Below, in pieces: positions 15,472-24,369 of a stretch of DNA of 64,000 nt. This stretch comes from a virus: IMG/VR virus record IMGVR_UViG_3300030060_004277, positions 27,600-91,599 of that record; one strand, given 5' to 3'. The notes under the pieces were generated by a model. The model saw nothing but the letters and a program-made list of their open reading frames with translations, was not told the DNA's origin and made no database searches. The position numbers and the translations under genes are program-made. Each line of letters begins with the position of its first letter. The stretch's first letter is position 1.

Positions 15472-17526
15472 CTACGGACTCAGGATTGTATCCCTGCCAA
15501 TCACCTTGATTGACTTCGGTAGAATCTTGAGTTTGCTTCGTATGGGTCCTTTGTCCTCCGGTATGGGTAGTGGTGCTTCGGTAATGAAGTAGTCATCGAT
15601 GAGTATCTCCAGATTCTCTCTTGTGGCACCGGAACCTGACTTGTTGAATGTGAGGCGTATCATGTCATCATCCGTTTGACCAGACTCGTCTGTGTCATCG
15701 AAGTTTGCCACTGCCCTTCTCATGTTGTGATAGAAGGCCGGGTCATCGACTACGATTTCCATCTCTAGGTCATACTCGGTTTTGCCTTCTACGGCTAAGG
15801 TTGGGTTTCTAGTGCCAGCGAATGGGACTTGGTCTGTGGCTGAGTCAGCGACATTAGCACCGCTTATGGTGTAGAACTGCTCTACCCCAGTGCTGCCATT
15901 CAGAGTGAAGGAGACTACTTGACCTAGGTTCTGCCCGAGCACTCTCATAGTCCCATTGTAGAACATGAATGGTTTTTGGGTGCCTTTCTCGATACCTGAG
16001 ACCTTTCTACTGAGTTCGGTGTTACCTGTGTCCTCAAAGAGCCTGTGTGTGTCATATCTGTCTCCTTTGTTGGAACTCTCCAACCTGCCGGTGTCAGTGT
16101 AGCAGAGCGCTGAATCGAAGTTGACTGTCATCCTAAGAGCAGCGTCCGTATCTGCTGTCATACTGAAGTCCTTGACCTTGCATCCACGGAAGACACGGGT
16201 GAGTTGCTTAGAATCACCAGTTCCTCCGTCAGTGGTACCGGCGTTGCTGTCCAAGTCTCTTCTTCTGACGCTGACCTCCATGGCGAAGGACGGTACCGTG
16301 GTTCTGGAGAAGTAGAGATGCTCGATGCCGTTGGTGAGTCCACCATCAGTGCCTCTGTCTGGGCTACCGTTGCTTGAGTCAGTAGCGTATCTTGCGAAGG
16401 TGACAACTGTCCCACTAACCGGATGACCGTAGTCAAGGGGCTGGTCAAGCCATATCTTGCAGTCACCGCTGCTTGCGGAGAATGAGACTATCCTCCTTAT
16501 CTGCTGCTTGATTGCCTTGTCGAATATCTGCGTGGCGTTGACTGCTGGCCATGCATCAGCGACAAGACCACCACCCACCGCTGTTTCCCTGTACGTCTGA
16601 ACGTCTACCATCTCCGCTGCTGTATCTAATATGACATAGTCACCCACACCGACATTCACACTACCAAAGTTAGGATTATCCGTGCCACCGTCATCGGTGA
16701 TTTCTATATACGAGTCACCGGGACTGGCTGGTTTGCCACTGGCGAGTATGTATGTGCCTGTAGCAGCGTTCTCAGTTGCTGAGTTCAATGGCTTGGATAC
16801 GTGTTGTCCGAGACAATACTTGAACCAGCGACTGTTGTGTATGTTGCACTCGAAGGAGCCACCTTGGTTGGTGAACCTGCCCGGTACTTGCACTGCTACA
16901 TCACGACCGAGACCCACAACGTGATACCTCTTGAGGTCGACCTTGGTCTCTGGTAGAGCGACAGTGCTGACGAGACCGACGAATTGGTCTGTGAGAACAC
17001 GCTCTGCTGATGCATTTGCAGCGTCATTGTGAGTCATGCCGACATCGATGGTAGGAGTGGCGAATGGTAGGATTGTGATTGCATCACCGGATGCGGATGT
17101 CACATCAGCAGCGATGTTGCCTGATTTGAGAGCAGGTGTGACCGTAATCTCAGTCTTGCCATCGTTGTCGTTGTCGGTATCGTTCGCTACCTCCTGCTTC
17201 ACTATGGTGTAGATACGACCTGTCGAGTTGTAGTCATCAGCAGAGAAGTTCCCAGATGCGTTGAATACCAGTCTGCTACCAACGAGCATGCCGTTCGGGT
17301 ATCGTAGAATGCCCGCATTGACAGGAGTGTTCGAAGCCCCACCGGTGAATGTGATGACGCTCGTATCCTTGACCAAGTCATGGTGCGGCGCATTGGCTGC
17401 GTTGCCACCAGTATCGAAACTGCAAATGATTCTGAATGTCCCTGCATAGTCATGCTCTAGGAACAGACTAGTCTCATGGCCGAATGTAATCTCGCTTAGG
17501 TCACCCTTGTATACTGTCGACGGCAT
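15472..17526 (-). CDS. Putative major tail tube protein
   Basis: I place the start at ATG 17526 because GAGGTG lies six bases upstream; a GTG nine bases earlier is an alternative. The product is 684 residues, large for a tail tube, and looks beta-rich throughout. The last third contains segments common in tube proteins (CKVKDFSMTADTDAALRMTVNFDS, an inserted strand before the C-terminal domain, then EMEIVVDDPAFYHNMRRA). The middle carries Gly/Asp/Ser-rich loops that suggest added surface domains. It follows a putative tail terminator and precedes chaperones and tape measure, the standard position of the tail tube. No sheath gene is seen next to it, so a non-contractile tail is more likely. Family assignment is mainly contextual. 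Confidence 0.6.
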   Translation of the reverse strand: MPSTVYKGDLSEITFGHETSLFLEHDYAGTFRIICSFDTGGNAANAPHHDLVKDTSVITFTGGASNTPVNAGILRYPNGMLVGSRLVFNASGNFSADDYNSTGRIYTIVKQEVANDTDNDNDGKTEITVTPALKSGNIAADVTSASGDAITILPFATPTIDVGMTHNDAANASAERVLTDQFVGLVSTVALPETKVDLKRYHVVGLGRDVAVQVPGRFTNQGGSFECNIHNSRWFKYCLGQHVSKPLNSATENAATGTYILASGKPASPGDSYIEITDDGGTDNPNFGSVNVGVGDYVILDTAAEMVDVQTYRETAVGGGLVADAWPAVNATQIFDKAIKQQIRRIVSFSASSGDCKIWLDQPLDYGHPVSGTVVTFARYATDSSNGSPDRGTDGGLTNGIEHLYFSRTTVPSFAMEVSVRRRDLDSNAGTTDGGTGDSKQLTRVFRGCKVKDFSMTADTDAALRMTVNFDSALCYTDTGRLESSNKGDRYDTHRLFEDTGNTELSRKVSGIEKGTQKPFMFYNGTMRVLGQNLGQVVSFTLNGSTGVEQFYTISGANVADSATDQVPFAGTRNPTLAVEGKTEYDLEMEIVVDDPAFYHNMRRAVANFDDTDESGQTDDDMIRLTFNKSGSGATRENLEILIDDYFITEAPLPIPEDKGPIRSKLKILPKSIKVIGRDTILSP

Positions 17527-17536
17527 CTTCTTCACC

Positions 17537-17986
17537 TCATGGGATTAACTCTGCGAAGATAACAACTTCTATCTGATAGGTCATTCTGAACAGTTTTTTG
17601 CTCCTATCTGACAAATCCGTCCTCGTCTTGTAGACCAATCTGTCCATGTTCGTGCCATCTCCTTTTCTGAATAAGTGAATGAGTCTTCGCACCTCGTTCT
17701 CCATGAGTTTGAAGTGGCCCCTGCTCCTCATGGTACGCATGTCGACCGTGATGTTGATTCTGGTTGTGACGAAGTCGTAGAGCAATTCTGGTGTCTCCTC
17801 ATTGTGTGCCGTCTCGAAAACTAGGACGTAGTCGGTCCTGTCTAGGTCAAGCCTCTTGCCTCTCTCAGGACCAGTCTCAGCGATATCGATTATGACAGGC
17901 TTGAAGTTGGCAGTGTTGCCCCTGTTCCAGTTGTCACTGAGGGTATCGACCACTAAGTCGATGCCTTCTTTGAATGTGGCTACCAT
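17537..17986 (-). CDS. Putative tail terminator/completion protein
   Basis: The product has 149 residues with an alpha/beta pattern: an N-terminal helix (FKEGIDLVVDTLSDNWN), central strands (YVLVFETAH, RINITVDMRT), a long helix (MENEVRRLIHLF) and C-terminal strands (MTYQIEVVIFAEL). Size and fold pattern fit tail-terminator or tail-completion proteins that cap the tail tube at the head end, and the gene lies just upstream of the tail tube. Sequence identity to a named family is not evident by eye. It overlaps the preceding gene by seven bases, so the two are probably translationally coupled. Confidence 0.5.
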   Translation of the reverse strand: MVATFKEGIDLVVDTLSDNWNRGNTANFKPVIIDIAETGPERGKRLDLDRTDYVLVFETAHNEETPELLYDFVTTRINITVDMRTMRSRGHFKLMENEVRRLIHLFRKGDGTNMDRLVYKTRTDLSDRSKKLFRMTYQIEVVIFAELIP

Positions 17987-18354
17987 TCCTTGACCTCCAT
18001 TTCTCTCTCATATAGCGCAAAGTCGGGTGCTAGTTTTCCTCCCCTCTGCACCACCTTGTGCTCTCGGAGGGCAGGAGACTCATTTAACATACGGGTATTC
18101 ACGTTGTTGTTTAACGACAAGACTTCATCCATGGATGCGGGTGTGCCGTTCAATCTCTCATAACCATCAGGAGTCTTCCTGAGACCCGCTACACCTGCTT
18201 CCTGCCTCTCTATAATCTCCCTGAACTCAGAGGGAGTCTGGGTTATGACCATCTTGAGTTGTTCCTGCACTTCACCCTTTTCGAACTCCTTGCTGATGGC
18301 TTCCATGTAATCAACATAAGTCGGGTCATTGCGGTCATACGCCTTATTACTCAA
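17980..18354 (-). CDS. Putative neck/head-tail joining protein
   Basis: The product has 124 residues and is unrecognised by sequence. It is charged, with predicted helices at both ends and no cysteines or membrane segments. It overlaps both neighbours by a few bases (eight with the connector gene upstream, seven with the tail-completion gene downstream). That places it in the neck cluster, where small head-completion proteins are usual. Function is inferred only from position. Confidence 0.55.
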   Translation of the reverse strand: MSNKAYDRNDPTYVDYMEAISKEFEKGEVQEQLKMVITQTPSEFREIIERQEAGVAGLRKTPDGYERLNGTPASMDEVLSLNNNVNTRMLNESPALREHKVVQRGGKLAPDFALYEREMEVKEW

Positions 18355-20029
18355 AGGTAATCACCTCTATGTACCGAGGAAGGGTCCTGTCGATGTCTTG
18401 TCTGTATAGTTGAATCTTAGACGCTAGGTCCACGTTCTGTGTTCCCTCTGGTATGAGGACACTCCTGTCGTCACTCATGAGCAACTCGATGGCAACCATC
18501 TTGGTACATACGTCCTCGATGGCCTGCTCGACGTATCTCTCGCCGTAGATGTACGCGACCTTGATTGCGTTCCACTCGAAGAACGGGTATGAGTTGTTGA
18601 AGTAGACTATTCCCATCTCAGCGTCGAGCCAGAAGTCCCTGAGCCTTCCCTTGTCGCCGCTGGCGCTGCCCCCTTGCAGGTCTATGGCGAATCTATGCTG
18701 AGTGACTGTGGCACTCGCGCTGCTCATTGTAGTAGCGTTGCCACCGTTATAACTCCCAACTTGCTTACAACTGATGAATACAGTATCAGTCCTGCTCTCG
18801 TAGAAAACTACGTCTGCGGCATCAGAGCCGACGAGAAGACCGGATGGCGCGAAGCCCTCTGTGGAATCGACCACTATATCCATCGTACCAGCGGTTATAT
18901 CACCAGTAGACGAGGCTGTGGTCGCTGTGCTGGTGTGAGTTTGGGAGATTTCTATGTTAGTGCTCGGGCTGCCAATCACAGCGATTGAAGAGTCCTCACC
19001 GCCGACGGAGTCCCTCATGCTGGATATCTTCACTATCCCCGAGCCGTAGTCGGCATTGGCACTTGCGAGGAACTCGTTGTGGACCGCCACGTTCGACGTC
19101 GAACCCGGCATGGTGAGTGCTGTTCCACCTAAATCTGCGAACTCGATTGCAGTTGCTGATACCCTGTCCTCCTTGTTGATGAGGTCAGCGAGGCTCTGTG
19201 CATTGCTCATGTTGTCCAAGTCTATTCTGAACTTGGCATTGTCATGAGCAACTGCTCCTCCATCGGGTATTTGCACTGCTTCCAGTGTAGCAAAAACCCC
19301 TGAGCCGTTGGCTAGGAATACCTTATTGGTATTCTGCATGAAACTCCCAACAACGGATGAGTCAACTGAGGTTTTCTTAGCGAATCTGAGGCGAGCCTCA
19401 GCAGCGCCTATCTCCCTGTAGTCGTCGCCCTGCCACAGTTCGACCCTCAGCAGTTGCTGCACGTTGCGGAATAGGAGTGGGGCTGTGCCTACGTAATCCG
19501 TGTAATATCGTCGCCTGTATGGTTTGTAGGTATCGAAGTTGATGTACTCGGCAGAGACCAGATTGGGTCTCCATGAGTTGTGAGTGATGTTGTCTATCTT
19601 GTCCTGCATCCTAGTGATGATTGTATTGACCTTGTCTTTGGTAAGCCCTCGTGACCTACCATTGGTGAACGATGCCTTGTTCTGAACGTATCCATTGTCC
19701 GTGGTCTCGTATAGACCGGGGTTGATAGCGGATGAGAATGCGAGTTTGACACCGTCTGCACTTGTGGTGATTGCAGTGATATCACGGTCAACACCCAAGG
19801 GGTCTGCGTCTGAGTACAGTAGTAGAGTGTCTCCTACTGAGAATCCGATGTTCCTGTAGTCCGCTCCTGTCACGAATACGGCGTTAGCCTCTGCGTTAGC
19901 GGACATCAAGACTGCTTCTTGTGGTCCTAAGTCCAATAGGTCTGCAACTTTCTGCGCTGTGGTATACACTATAGCAGTGGGGTCTAAGGGTCTCGTCTCA
20001 GGTTCACCCGGACTGAATACTTGTGGCAT
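18347..20029 (-). CDS. Head-tail connector/adaptor-like protein
   Basis: The product has 560 residues. The N-terminal part (YTTAQKVADLLDLG) and the C-terminal part (YVEQAIEDVCTKMVAIELLMSDD...YRQDIDRTL) resemble the helical ends of phage gp6-type head-tail adaptors, which bind under the portal. A long beta-rich middle of about 350 residues, rich in Ser, Thr, Gly and Ala, appears inserted between them. Motifs such as YVGTAPLLFRNVQQLLRVEL and the FWLDAEMGIVYF strand are common in these connectors. The inserted middle would be exposed at the neck. The adaptor call is moderate: it fits the order capsid, connector, completion, terminator, tube. Confidence 0.55.
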   Translation of the reverse strand: MPQVFSPGEPETRPLDPTAIVYTTAQKVADLLDLGPQEAVLMSANAEANAVFVTGADYRNIGFSVGDTLLLYSDADPLGVDRDITAITTSADGVKLAFSSAINPGLYETTDNGYVQNKASFTNGRSRGLTKDKVNTIITRMQDKIDNITHNSWRPNLVSAEYINFDTYKPYRRRYYTDYVGTAPLLFRNVQQLLRVELWQGDDYREIGAAEARLRFAKKTSVDSSVVGSFMQNTNKVFLANGSGVFATLEAVQIPDGGAVAHDNAKFRIDLDNMSNAQSLADLINKEDRVSATAIEFADLGGTALTMPGSTSNVAVHNEFLASANADYGSGIVKISSMRDSVGGEDSSIAVIGSPSTNIEISQTHTSTATTASSTGDITAGTMDIVVDSTEGFAPSGLLVGSDAADVVFYESRTDTVFISCKQVGSYNGGNATTMSSASATVTQHRFAIDLQGGSASGDKGRLRDFWLDAEMGIVYFNNSYPFFEWNAIKVAYIYGERYVEQAIEDVCTKMVAIELLMSDDRSVLIPEGTQNVDLASKIQLYRQDIDRTLPRYIEVITFE

Positions 20030-20328
20030 TAGAGCCTTGCCTCCTCATTCCTGTTTCCTAGATTGTACTCCATAGGTCTATCACAAGAACCACATGTCTC
20101 TCTCCACATGAAATGAAGAAAGCCGCAGTGCTTGCATCTGGTGCCAGAGCCTATGTTCAATATGTCTGCGACGTCCTTGACTCTCTTGTGCTGCTTGCGC
20201 ACAGTGCCTTTCAATGGATTGGGGTTGTCCCCAACCACACCGTCGTCGTATTTTATGTCTGAACGTACGTTTTTCTTCTGTGCTCGGGAGATGTCTTCGA
20301 TATCAAGTTCTCTCAATTCGAAACCCAT
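20029..20328 (-). CDS. Small zinc-ribbon protein, head module
   Basis: The product has 99 residues. The C-terminal half has CKHC and CGSC pairs 15 residues apart, a classic four-cysteine zinc ribbon. The N-terminal half is basic and probably helical. Its stop overlaps the start of the connector gene by one base, so it belongs to the head operon. Zinc ribbons of this kind are common in archaeal and archaeal-virus proteins. Whether it is a virion part or an assembly factor cannot be told from sequence. Confidence 0.7.
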   Translation of the reverse strand: MGFELRELDIEDISRAQKKNVRSDIKYDDGVVGDNPNPLKGTVRKQHKRVKDVADILNIGSGTRCKHCGFLHFMWRETCGSCDRPMEYNLGNRNEEARL

Positions 20329-20343
20329 TCATACCCCTCACCA

Positions 20344-20538
20344 TCAAACGTATGTCACCAATATGTAGATGTTGCCTAAGACCGTAAAAGGGTCCGATGC
20401 TATCAGGCTGGTGGTGCTTGACGCATCACCCAACGTGCCCACAGCAGTCGCTATGGTTGTTGACAGCGTGGACGTGTCAGTGAACTCCTTCGGTGAGAAG
20501 GGTCCAACGACTTTGTACTTCGGTGTTAGGTCAGCCAT
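20344..20538 (-). CDS. Small head-module protein, unknown
   Basis: The product has 64 residues, starting MADLTPKYKVVGPFSPKEF and ending in a hydrophobic strand (VLGNIYILVTYV). It is rich in Ser, Thr and Ala. I recognise no family. It lies between two other small head-module genes with 13-15 base gaps. Its size and beta character would suit a decoration or fibre-attachment protein, but that is only positional inference. Confidence 0.5.
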   Translation of the reverse strand: MADLTPKYKVVGPFSPKEFTDTSTLSTTIATAVGTLGDASSTTSLIASDPFTVLGNIYILVTYV

Positions 20539-20551
20539 CTAGGTCACCGCC

Positions 20552-20833
20552 TTAACTGCGGTGTCCCATAGCGAACCATGTGCCGTCTTGCCCGTTTACG
20601 TTCTGGATGACTAGGGAGGTGCCGTTGATGAGTGCGAACACTCCATCGACTCCTGCTCCAGTTCCAGCGGTACCGCTTCCTGCAACCGCGTTGCATGCAA
20701 CTATGTCGGCTAGTAGACCAGATAGGTCAATGCTGCCTCCTGCATCGCTTCCGCCATTGGTAAAGGTTCCAGTAACCATTAGTAGGTTACCGACTGTGTG
20801 TGGTCGTGTGTCTATTGTACTTGCAAATGCCAT
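20552..20833 (-). CDS. Small Gly/Ala-rich putative capsid-decoration protein
   Basis: The product has 93 residues, with an N-terminal strand (NLLMVTGTFTNGG), a central Gly/Ala-rich stretch and a C-terminal strand (SLVIQNVNGQDGTWFAMG). Short beta-rich proteins encoded next to the major capsid protein often decorate capsomers. No named family is recognised. It is in the same operon as the capsid protein with short gaps on both sides. Confidence 0.5.
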   Translation of the reverse strand: MAFASTIDTRPHTVGNLLMVTGTFTNGGSDAGGSIDLSGLLADIVACNAVAGSGTAGTGAGVDGVFALINGTSLVIQNVNGQDGTWFAMGHRS

Positions 20834-20838
20834 TTATC

Positions 20839-21252
20839 TCATTCCTCCTGTATTGTCTCCTCGACTGGTTCTTCGACTGCTTCCTCGACCACTGGTTCTT
20901 CAACCACTGGCTCTGCTACGGGTTCAGGAGCAGGCGGGTTAAGGACATTGTCCACGAGACCGAGTAGTCTGGTCTTCGTCTTGTATCCTCCACCCACGCT
21001 GCTTCCACTGTCCTCTAGCCACTTGATGATGTTGGCTCTAGTCCAACCCTCATCAGGGATTCCGTCTTCACCTTTGTCGTGGTGAACACCTTCGTCGCCT
21101 TCAACCAGAAAATGCTGGTCACTAATCTTCCTACGGTTAGAGTCGAGCCAATCTTGACTGACTTCCCTTACCTGCCCACGGATGAAGGCCGGGACTTTGG
21201 GGTCCGGGCTCTTCCTCTCGTAGAAAGGACCTTTGTAGGTTATAGTAGGCAC
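20839..21252 (-). CDS. HeH/SAP-like domain protein with acidic tail, head module
   Basis: The product has 137 residues. Residues 1-60 are a small basic domain. Residues about 67-103 (GWTRANIIKWLEDSG, then a Gly turn, then TKTRLLGLVDNVLN) fit the helix-extended loop-helix (HeH) fold, which is related to SAP. The last 30 residues are a Pro/Glu/Val-rich acidic tail encoded by imperfect repeats. HeH domains occur in phage head-fibre and head-tail proteins. This is the second of three SAP/HeH-type domains in the window. Confidence 0.65.
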   Translation of the reverse strand: MPTITYKGPFYERKSPDPKVPAFIRGQVREVSQDWLDSNRRKISDQHFLVEGDEGVHHDKGEDGIPDEGWTRANIIKWLEDSGSSVGGGYKTKTRLLGLVDNVLNPPAPEPVAEPVVEEPVVEEAVEEPVEETIQEE

Positions 21253-21263
21253 GAAGAGTCACC

Positions 21264-21692
21264 TCAGACTACCACTAGCAGTAGTTCTGCTCCAGTCGTG
21301 TCGTTAGTGGTACCATCAGTCGTCGCTTCTATGTCGAAGGTTAGCACGAGGTCGCTGGTTTTTGCCACTGCAAAGTTAGCAGTTGCGTCTGCGTGCTGTC
21401 CTACTACTGTTAGGATTTTGCTGCACTCGCCGCTTAGGGTTAGTGTCTCACCCTCGGCTAGAGCGCTGTTCATCGTAACAGCGAGAAGTCTTGGACTCCT
21501 TCTGTTCACTACCTGTGTGTTTGATGCTGCGAATCCACCAAGGTTACCGGGGTAACCGTCGGTTGATTGTCCGTCGAGCCATAGTGTCTCGCTTTCATCG
21601 CTACCAGCCCATAGACCAAGGTCTAGGTTGACCGTGGTGGTTGCGCTGCCGCTTGTCGTGTATGTTATTCCTCTGTGTGTTGTTGCTGCCAT
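21264..21692 (-). CDS. Putative capsid-associated protein
   Basis: The product has 142 residues and is Thr/Ser/Ala/Gly-rich, with predicted beta strands throughout and a hydrophobic C-terminal strand (ELLLVVV). It lies directly downstream of the major capsid gene, after a 37-base spacer. Size, composition and position suit a capsid decoration or stabilising protein. No specific family was recognised. A strong GGTGAA ribosome site is present. Confidence 0.55.
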   Translation of the reverse strand: MAATTHRGITYTTSGSATTTVNLDLGLWAGSDESETLWLDGQSTDGYPGNLGGFAASNTQVVNRRSPRLLAVTMNSALAEGETLTLSGECSKILTVVGQHADATANFAVAKTSDLVLTFDIEATTDGTTNDTTGAELLLVVV

Positions 21693-21729
21693 ATCTTTTT
21701 CACCTTACCTTTTTATCTCCTCTGCAACC

Positions 21730-22866
21730 TCACTTTAGGTCACGAATACTCCCTTGTGCTCCGAAGAAGGTGGTCCATATTTCTCCCATCGTTCTGTAGA
21801 GTCCTTCCTGACCTAGCCTGTTGATGGCGAACGGGTCGCCAGTCTCGATTCCCGACTCGAAATACTGGGTCGGTATCGCAGTGCTGAAGTAGAGGTAGTC
21901 TGTGTCTAGGTAGTAAATCTTGGATAGGTTTCCATCGTCATCCATGTCCTTGGTTGGGATGATTGGCACACCGTTGTAGGTCGCTACGATGAATCCGGCT
22001 TCCATACCGGGTACACCCTTCACGCCGTTGTAGGTTGGTGTGACTCTCTTCTCTTCCATGAACCTCTGCTGGGACTGTAGCAGTTGCTGTAGTCTCATCA
22101 GAGTGTCGTATCCAGTTAGCATGACCTTGGGGTTTCCACCGCGCTCCCAGATTTGCTGGAACAAAGTGTCCAGTTGGTCTAGGGACAGTGTCCTGTCGTT
22201 TCCGCTTGAGTCACAGTTGACTTCTGCATCAGACCAAGTGTTAGCGCTTCTGTCGATGCTGTATATGTCCAAGTCTGCTGCTGTGTTCACGTGGACTGAT
22301 GTGTTCATTGCTGCATCGCTTGCAGTAACTCGGTCCAATGACTCGAAGTTGTTTCCTGCTACTGTGTCAGCGTCAGTCAAGAGCATCTTGTTGACCATCT
22401 CTGCGTGGTGCTTACCCATCTCTTCCTTTAGGACTGCTCGGATGTCTCCCAATCCGTCGTCCCTGTCTGCTAGGAAGATAGCCGTCTCAGACATATCGAA
22501 CGTGTGTGCGATTGTCTTTGGCTTTGCAGCGATGTGCTGGAAGGTAGGCTTCACAGTGTCTGGTAGGATTGCATTCTCTGCAACACCACCGTGGACAACC
22601 CCTGCATTTGGCTTGTCAGTGATAACTCTCCAACCGCTCCTGTCCCAAGGTCTCTTGGGTAGGATGCTGAATGCGTTGAACTCTTGGTTCAATTGTGACC
22701 AGACCTTTCGTCCGTAGATTGCTTGGTAGGTACCAGCAGTCGTGGACAGCATAGGACTGTCAGCCTTCAATAGTTCGCTACCAGTGTATGAGTAGCCCAT
22801 TGCGTTCCCGGCGCCATAGTAATAGCGCTCCATGTCAGTTATTGTGCGTACGTAATCTCTTGCCAT
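21730..22866 (-). CDS. Major capsid protein, HK97 fold
   Basis: The product has 378 residues. It lies immediately downstream of the protease-scaffold gene, as is usual for major capsid proteins. The ribosome site (GGTGA seven bases before ATG) is strong, as expected for the most abundant virion protein. Visible features fit the HK97 fold: an N-terminal arm, an E-loop/P-domain region (WRVITDKPNAGVVHGGV), a long spine helix (LGDIRAVLKEEMGKHHAEMVNKMLLTD is its neighbourhood), and A-domain segments with NPKVMLTGYDTLMRLQQLLQ and a C-terminal VPIIPTKDM...IYYLDTDYLYF strand pair. That last pattern is common among archaeal-virus and other HK97 capsid proteins. Assignment rests on operon position plus these patterns. 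Confidence 0.85.
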   Translation of the reverse strand: MARDYVRTITDMERYYYGAGNAMGYSYTGSELLKADSPMLSTTAGTYQAIYGRKVWSQLNQEFNAFSILPKRPWDRSGWRVITDKPNAGVVHGGVAENAILPDTVKPTFQHIAAKPKTIAHTFDMSETAIFLADRDDGLGDIRAVLKEEMGKHHAEMVNKMLLTDADTVAGNNFESLDRVTASDAAMNTSVHVNTAADLDIYSIDRSANTWSDAEVNCDSSGNDRTLSLDQLDTLFQQIWERGGNPKVMLTGYDTLMRLQQLLQSQQRFMEEKRVTPTYNGVKGVPGMEAGFIVATYNGVPIIPTKDMDDDGNLSKIYYLDTDYLYFSTAIPTQYFESGIETGDPFAINRLGQEGLYRTMGEIWTTFFGAQGSIRDLK

Positions 22867-22877
22867 ATTTTTTCACC

Positions 22878-24311
22878 TCACTCTGGATTGAAGGCCCTCG
22901 TTGCCAAGTTGTGCACCTCGCTCCAAGACATTGATGCAAGGTCCTCAGTGGAGGGCACGGTTACTGATGGTGCCTCAGCCGACTTCTGGATGGCCTCGCC
23001 AATCTCTGGGGATGAAGTGACGCTCTCGATTCTCTCGGATAGCGCTTCAATCGATTTTTGTATGTCTGCTAGAGGCCCGCGAGCATCGTATGCTGCTGCC
23101 TCGGCCTTTGCAATCTCCTCTTCTCTCTCGCTTGCGTAGCGGGAAGCAAATTGCTTCTCAAGGGTAAGCCTGTAGTCCTGCTCTAGTGCAGCAGCCTTGT
23201 AGACCTCATATGCGGCCTCTACATCTGCATCGCTAACTACTGCTGGGTCTAGGTAGTCGGATTTCTTGACTTCCTTCTCGCCACCACCAGTGCCTAGTTT
23301 TCCTACAGCGCCGGTTGAGGGAGAGCCACTCTCCTGTGCTCGACCTTTCACCTGACCACCGAAGTAGTCAGCACCGTCTCCAATGGACTCTGGGGTAGAA
23401 CCCAAGTTTGCTTTCTCGAGGTCATCGAAGTGCGCTCTTGCACCATCGATGTCAACTCCGCCGCTCTTCAGGGTGTCTTCCATCCAGTTCAGGTACTCGG
23501 AGGAGATAACGTCAGAGAATTCCTCTGATTTCTTGGCATCGTCACCGTGGACTGCCTTGCCGTACATCCCTTTCTCTTTGTCGTCATCTTTCTTATCCTT
23601 GTCCATCATGGCCTTCTCCTTGTCGTCCTTGCTTTCTTTCTTATCAGCCATGTGCTCTTTCAGACCTGCTGGCATTTCGCCCTTGTCCACGGAGTCACCC
23701 TCCAAGGACTCGAGCCTGCCCTCAAGACGAGAAAGCACATCGCTCATCTGTTTCATCATGTCATCGTTTTCGTCTGTCATTTTTTCACCTGTGTCTTCCT
23801 TCAAAATACTAAATGTCGCTTCTGGGTTAATTCCTTTTTCGCAAATTGTTATCTCATGCAGTTCAAGTTTACTGATTTCTTGGTAGTCGCCCCTCTTTGG
23901 GTCCGATTTCCTCATTCTCTTGAACGCCTGACCGCCGATACTGAAACCCCTTAGTCCGCCTTTGCGTATTTCCGCTGAGACTTCCTTGGCCTTCTCGATG
24001 TCGTTACGTAATTGTACTACTACAAACATTCCGACATCATCGACTTCGCTCTTCCACAACCTCCCTTCTGCATCTGTATAATTTGGAATTACTTCTCCTA
24101 CCTGTATATTTGAGTGCGCTAGTTGGACGTTTCTGTATTTCGGGTCCTCCATGAACTTCCGAAATGCGTCCTTCAATGCCCCCCTTGTGATTATATCGCC
24201 CTGCTTGTCAACCAACTCGACACTGGCATAACCAGCGACGATGAGGTCGTTTCCACCCTTGAGGAGTGAAATAGACTCGTCTGCTCTGTAGAGTTGCTCA
24301 CTTAGGACCAC
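22878..24311 (-). CDS. Prohead protease fused to scaffold domain
   Basis: The product has 477 residues, starting at GTG 24311. Residues 1-180 are an HK97-type (U35/S78) prohead protease: GYASVELVDKQGDII strand, His66 in QLAHSN, Ser124 in RGFSIGG, and the closing segment ELHEITICEKGINP. The remaining 300 residues are highly charged and coiled-coil-like (SDVLSRLEGRLESLE, then Lys/Asp-rich stretches), typical of an internal scaffold. The C-terminal tip SWSEVHNLATR probably touches the capsid shell, as scaffold C termini usually do; a very similar tip occurs in the protein at 30346. Protease and scaffold in one chain is known from several phages. A TATA-like GGTATAAGTAG lies upstream at about 24320-24340. 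Confidence 0.9.
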   Translation of the reverse strand: MVLSEQLYRADESISLLKGGNDLIVAGYASVELVDKQGDIITRGALKDAFRKFMEDPKYRNVQLAHSNIQVGEVIPNYTDAEGRLWKSEVDDVGMFVVVQLRNDIEKAKEVSAEIRKGGLRGFSIGGQAFKRMRKSDPKRGDYQEISKLELHEITICEKGINPEATFSILKEDTGEKMTDENDDMMKQMSDVLSRLEGRLESLEGDSVDKGEMPAGLKEHMADKKESKDDKEKAMMDKDKKDDDKEKGMYGKAVHGDDAKKSEEFSDVISSEYLNWMEDTLKSGGVDIDGARAHFDDLEKANLGSTPESIGDGADYFGGQVKGRAQESGSPSTGAVGKLGTGGGEKEVKKSDYLDPAVVSDADVEAAYEVYKAAALEQDYRLTLEKQFASRYASEREEEIAKAEAAAYDARGPLADIQKSIEALSERIESVTSSPEIGEAIQKSAEAPSVTVPSTEDLASMSWSEVHNLATRAFNPE

Positions 24312-24369
24312 TGGCCCCGTGTTGGTTTGTCATACTACTTATACCGCTCGCAGAACTAACTGCAAGGTT

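Noticed and set aside
22040-22717. Plus-strand 225-codon frame opposite the major capsid gene
   Set aside because: It is a shadow of the capsid gene, which has a strong ribosome site and fits the operon.
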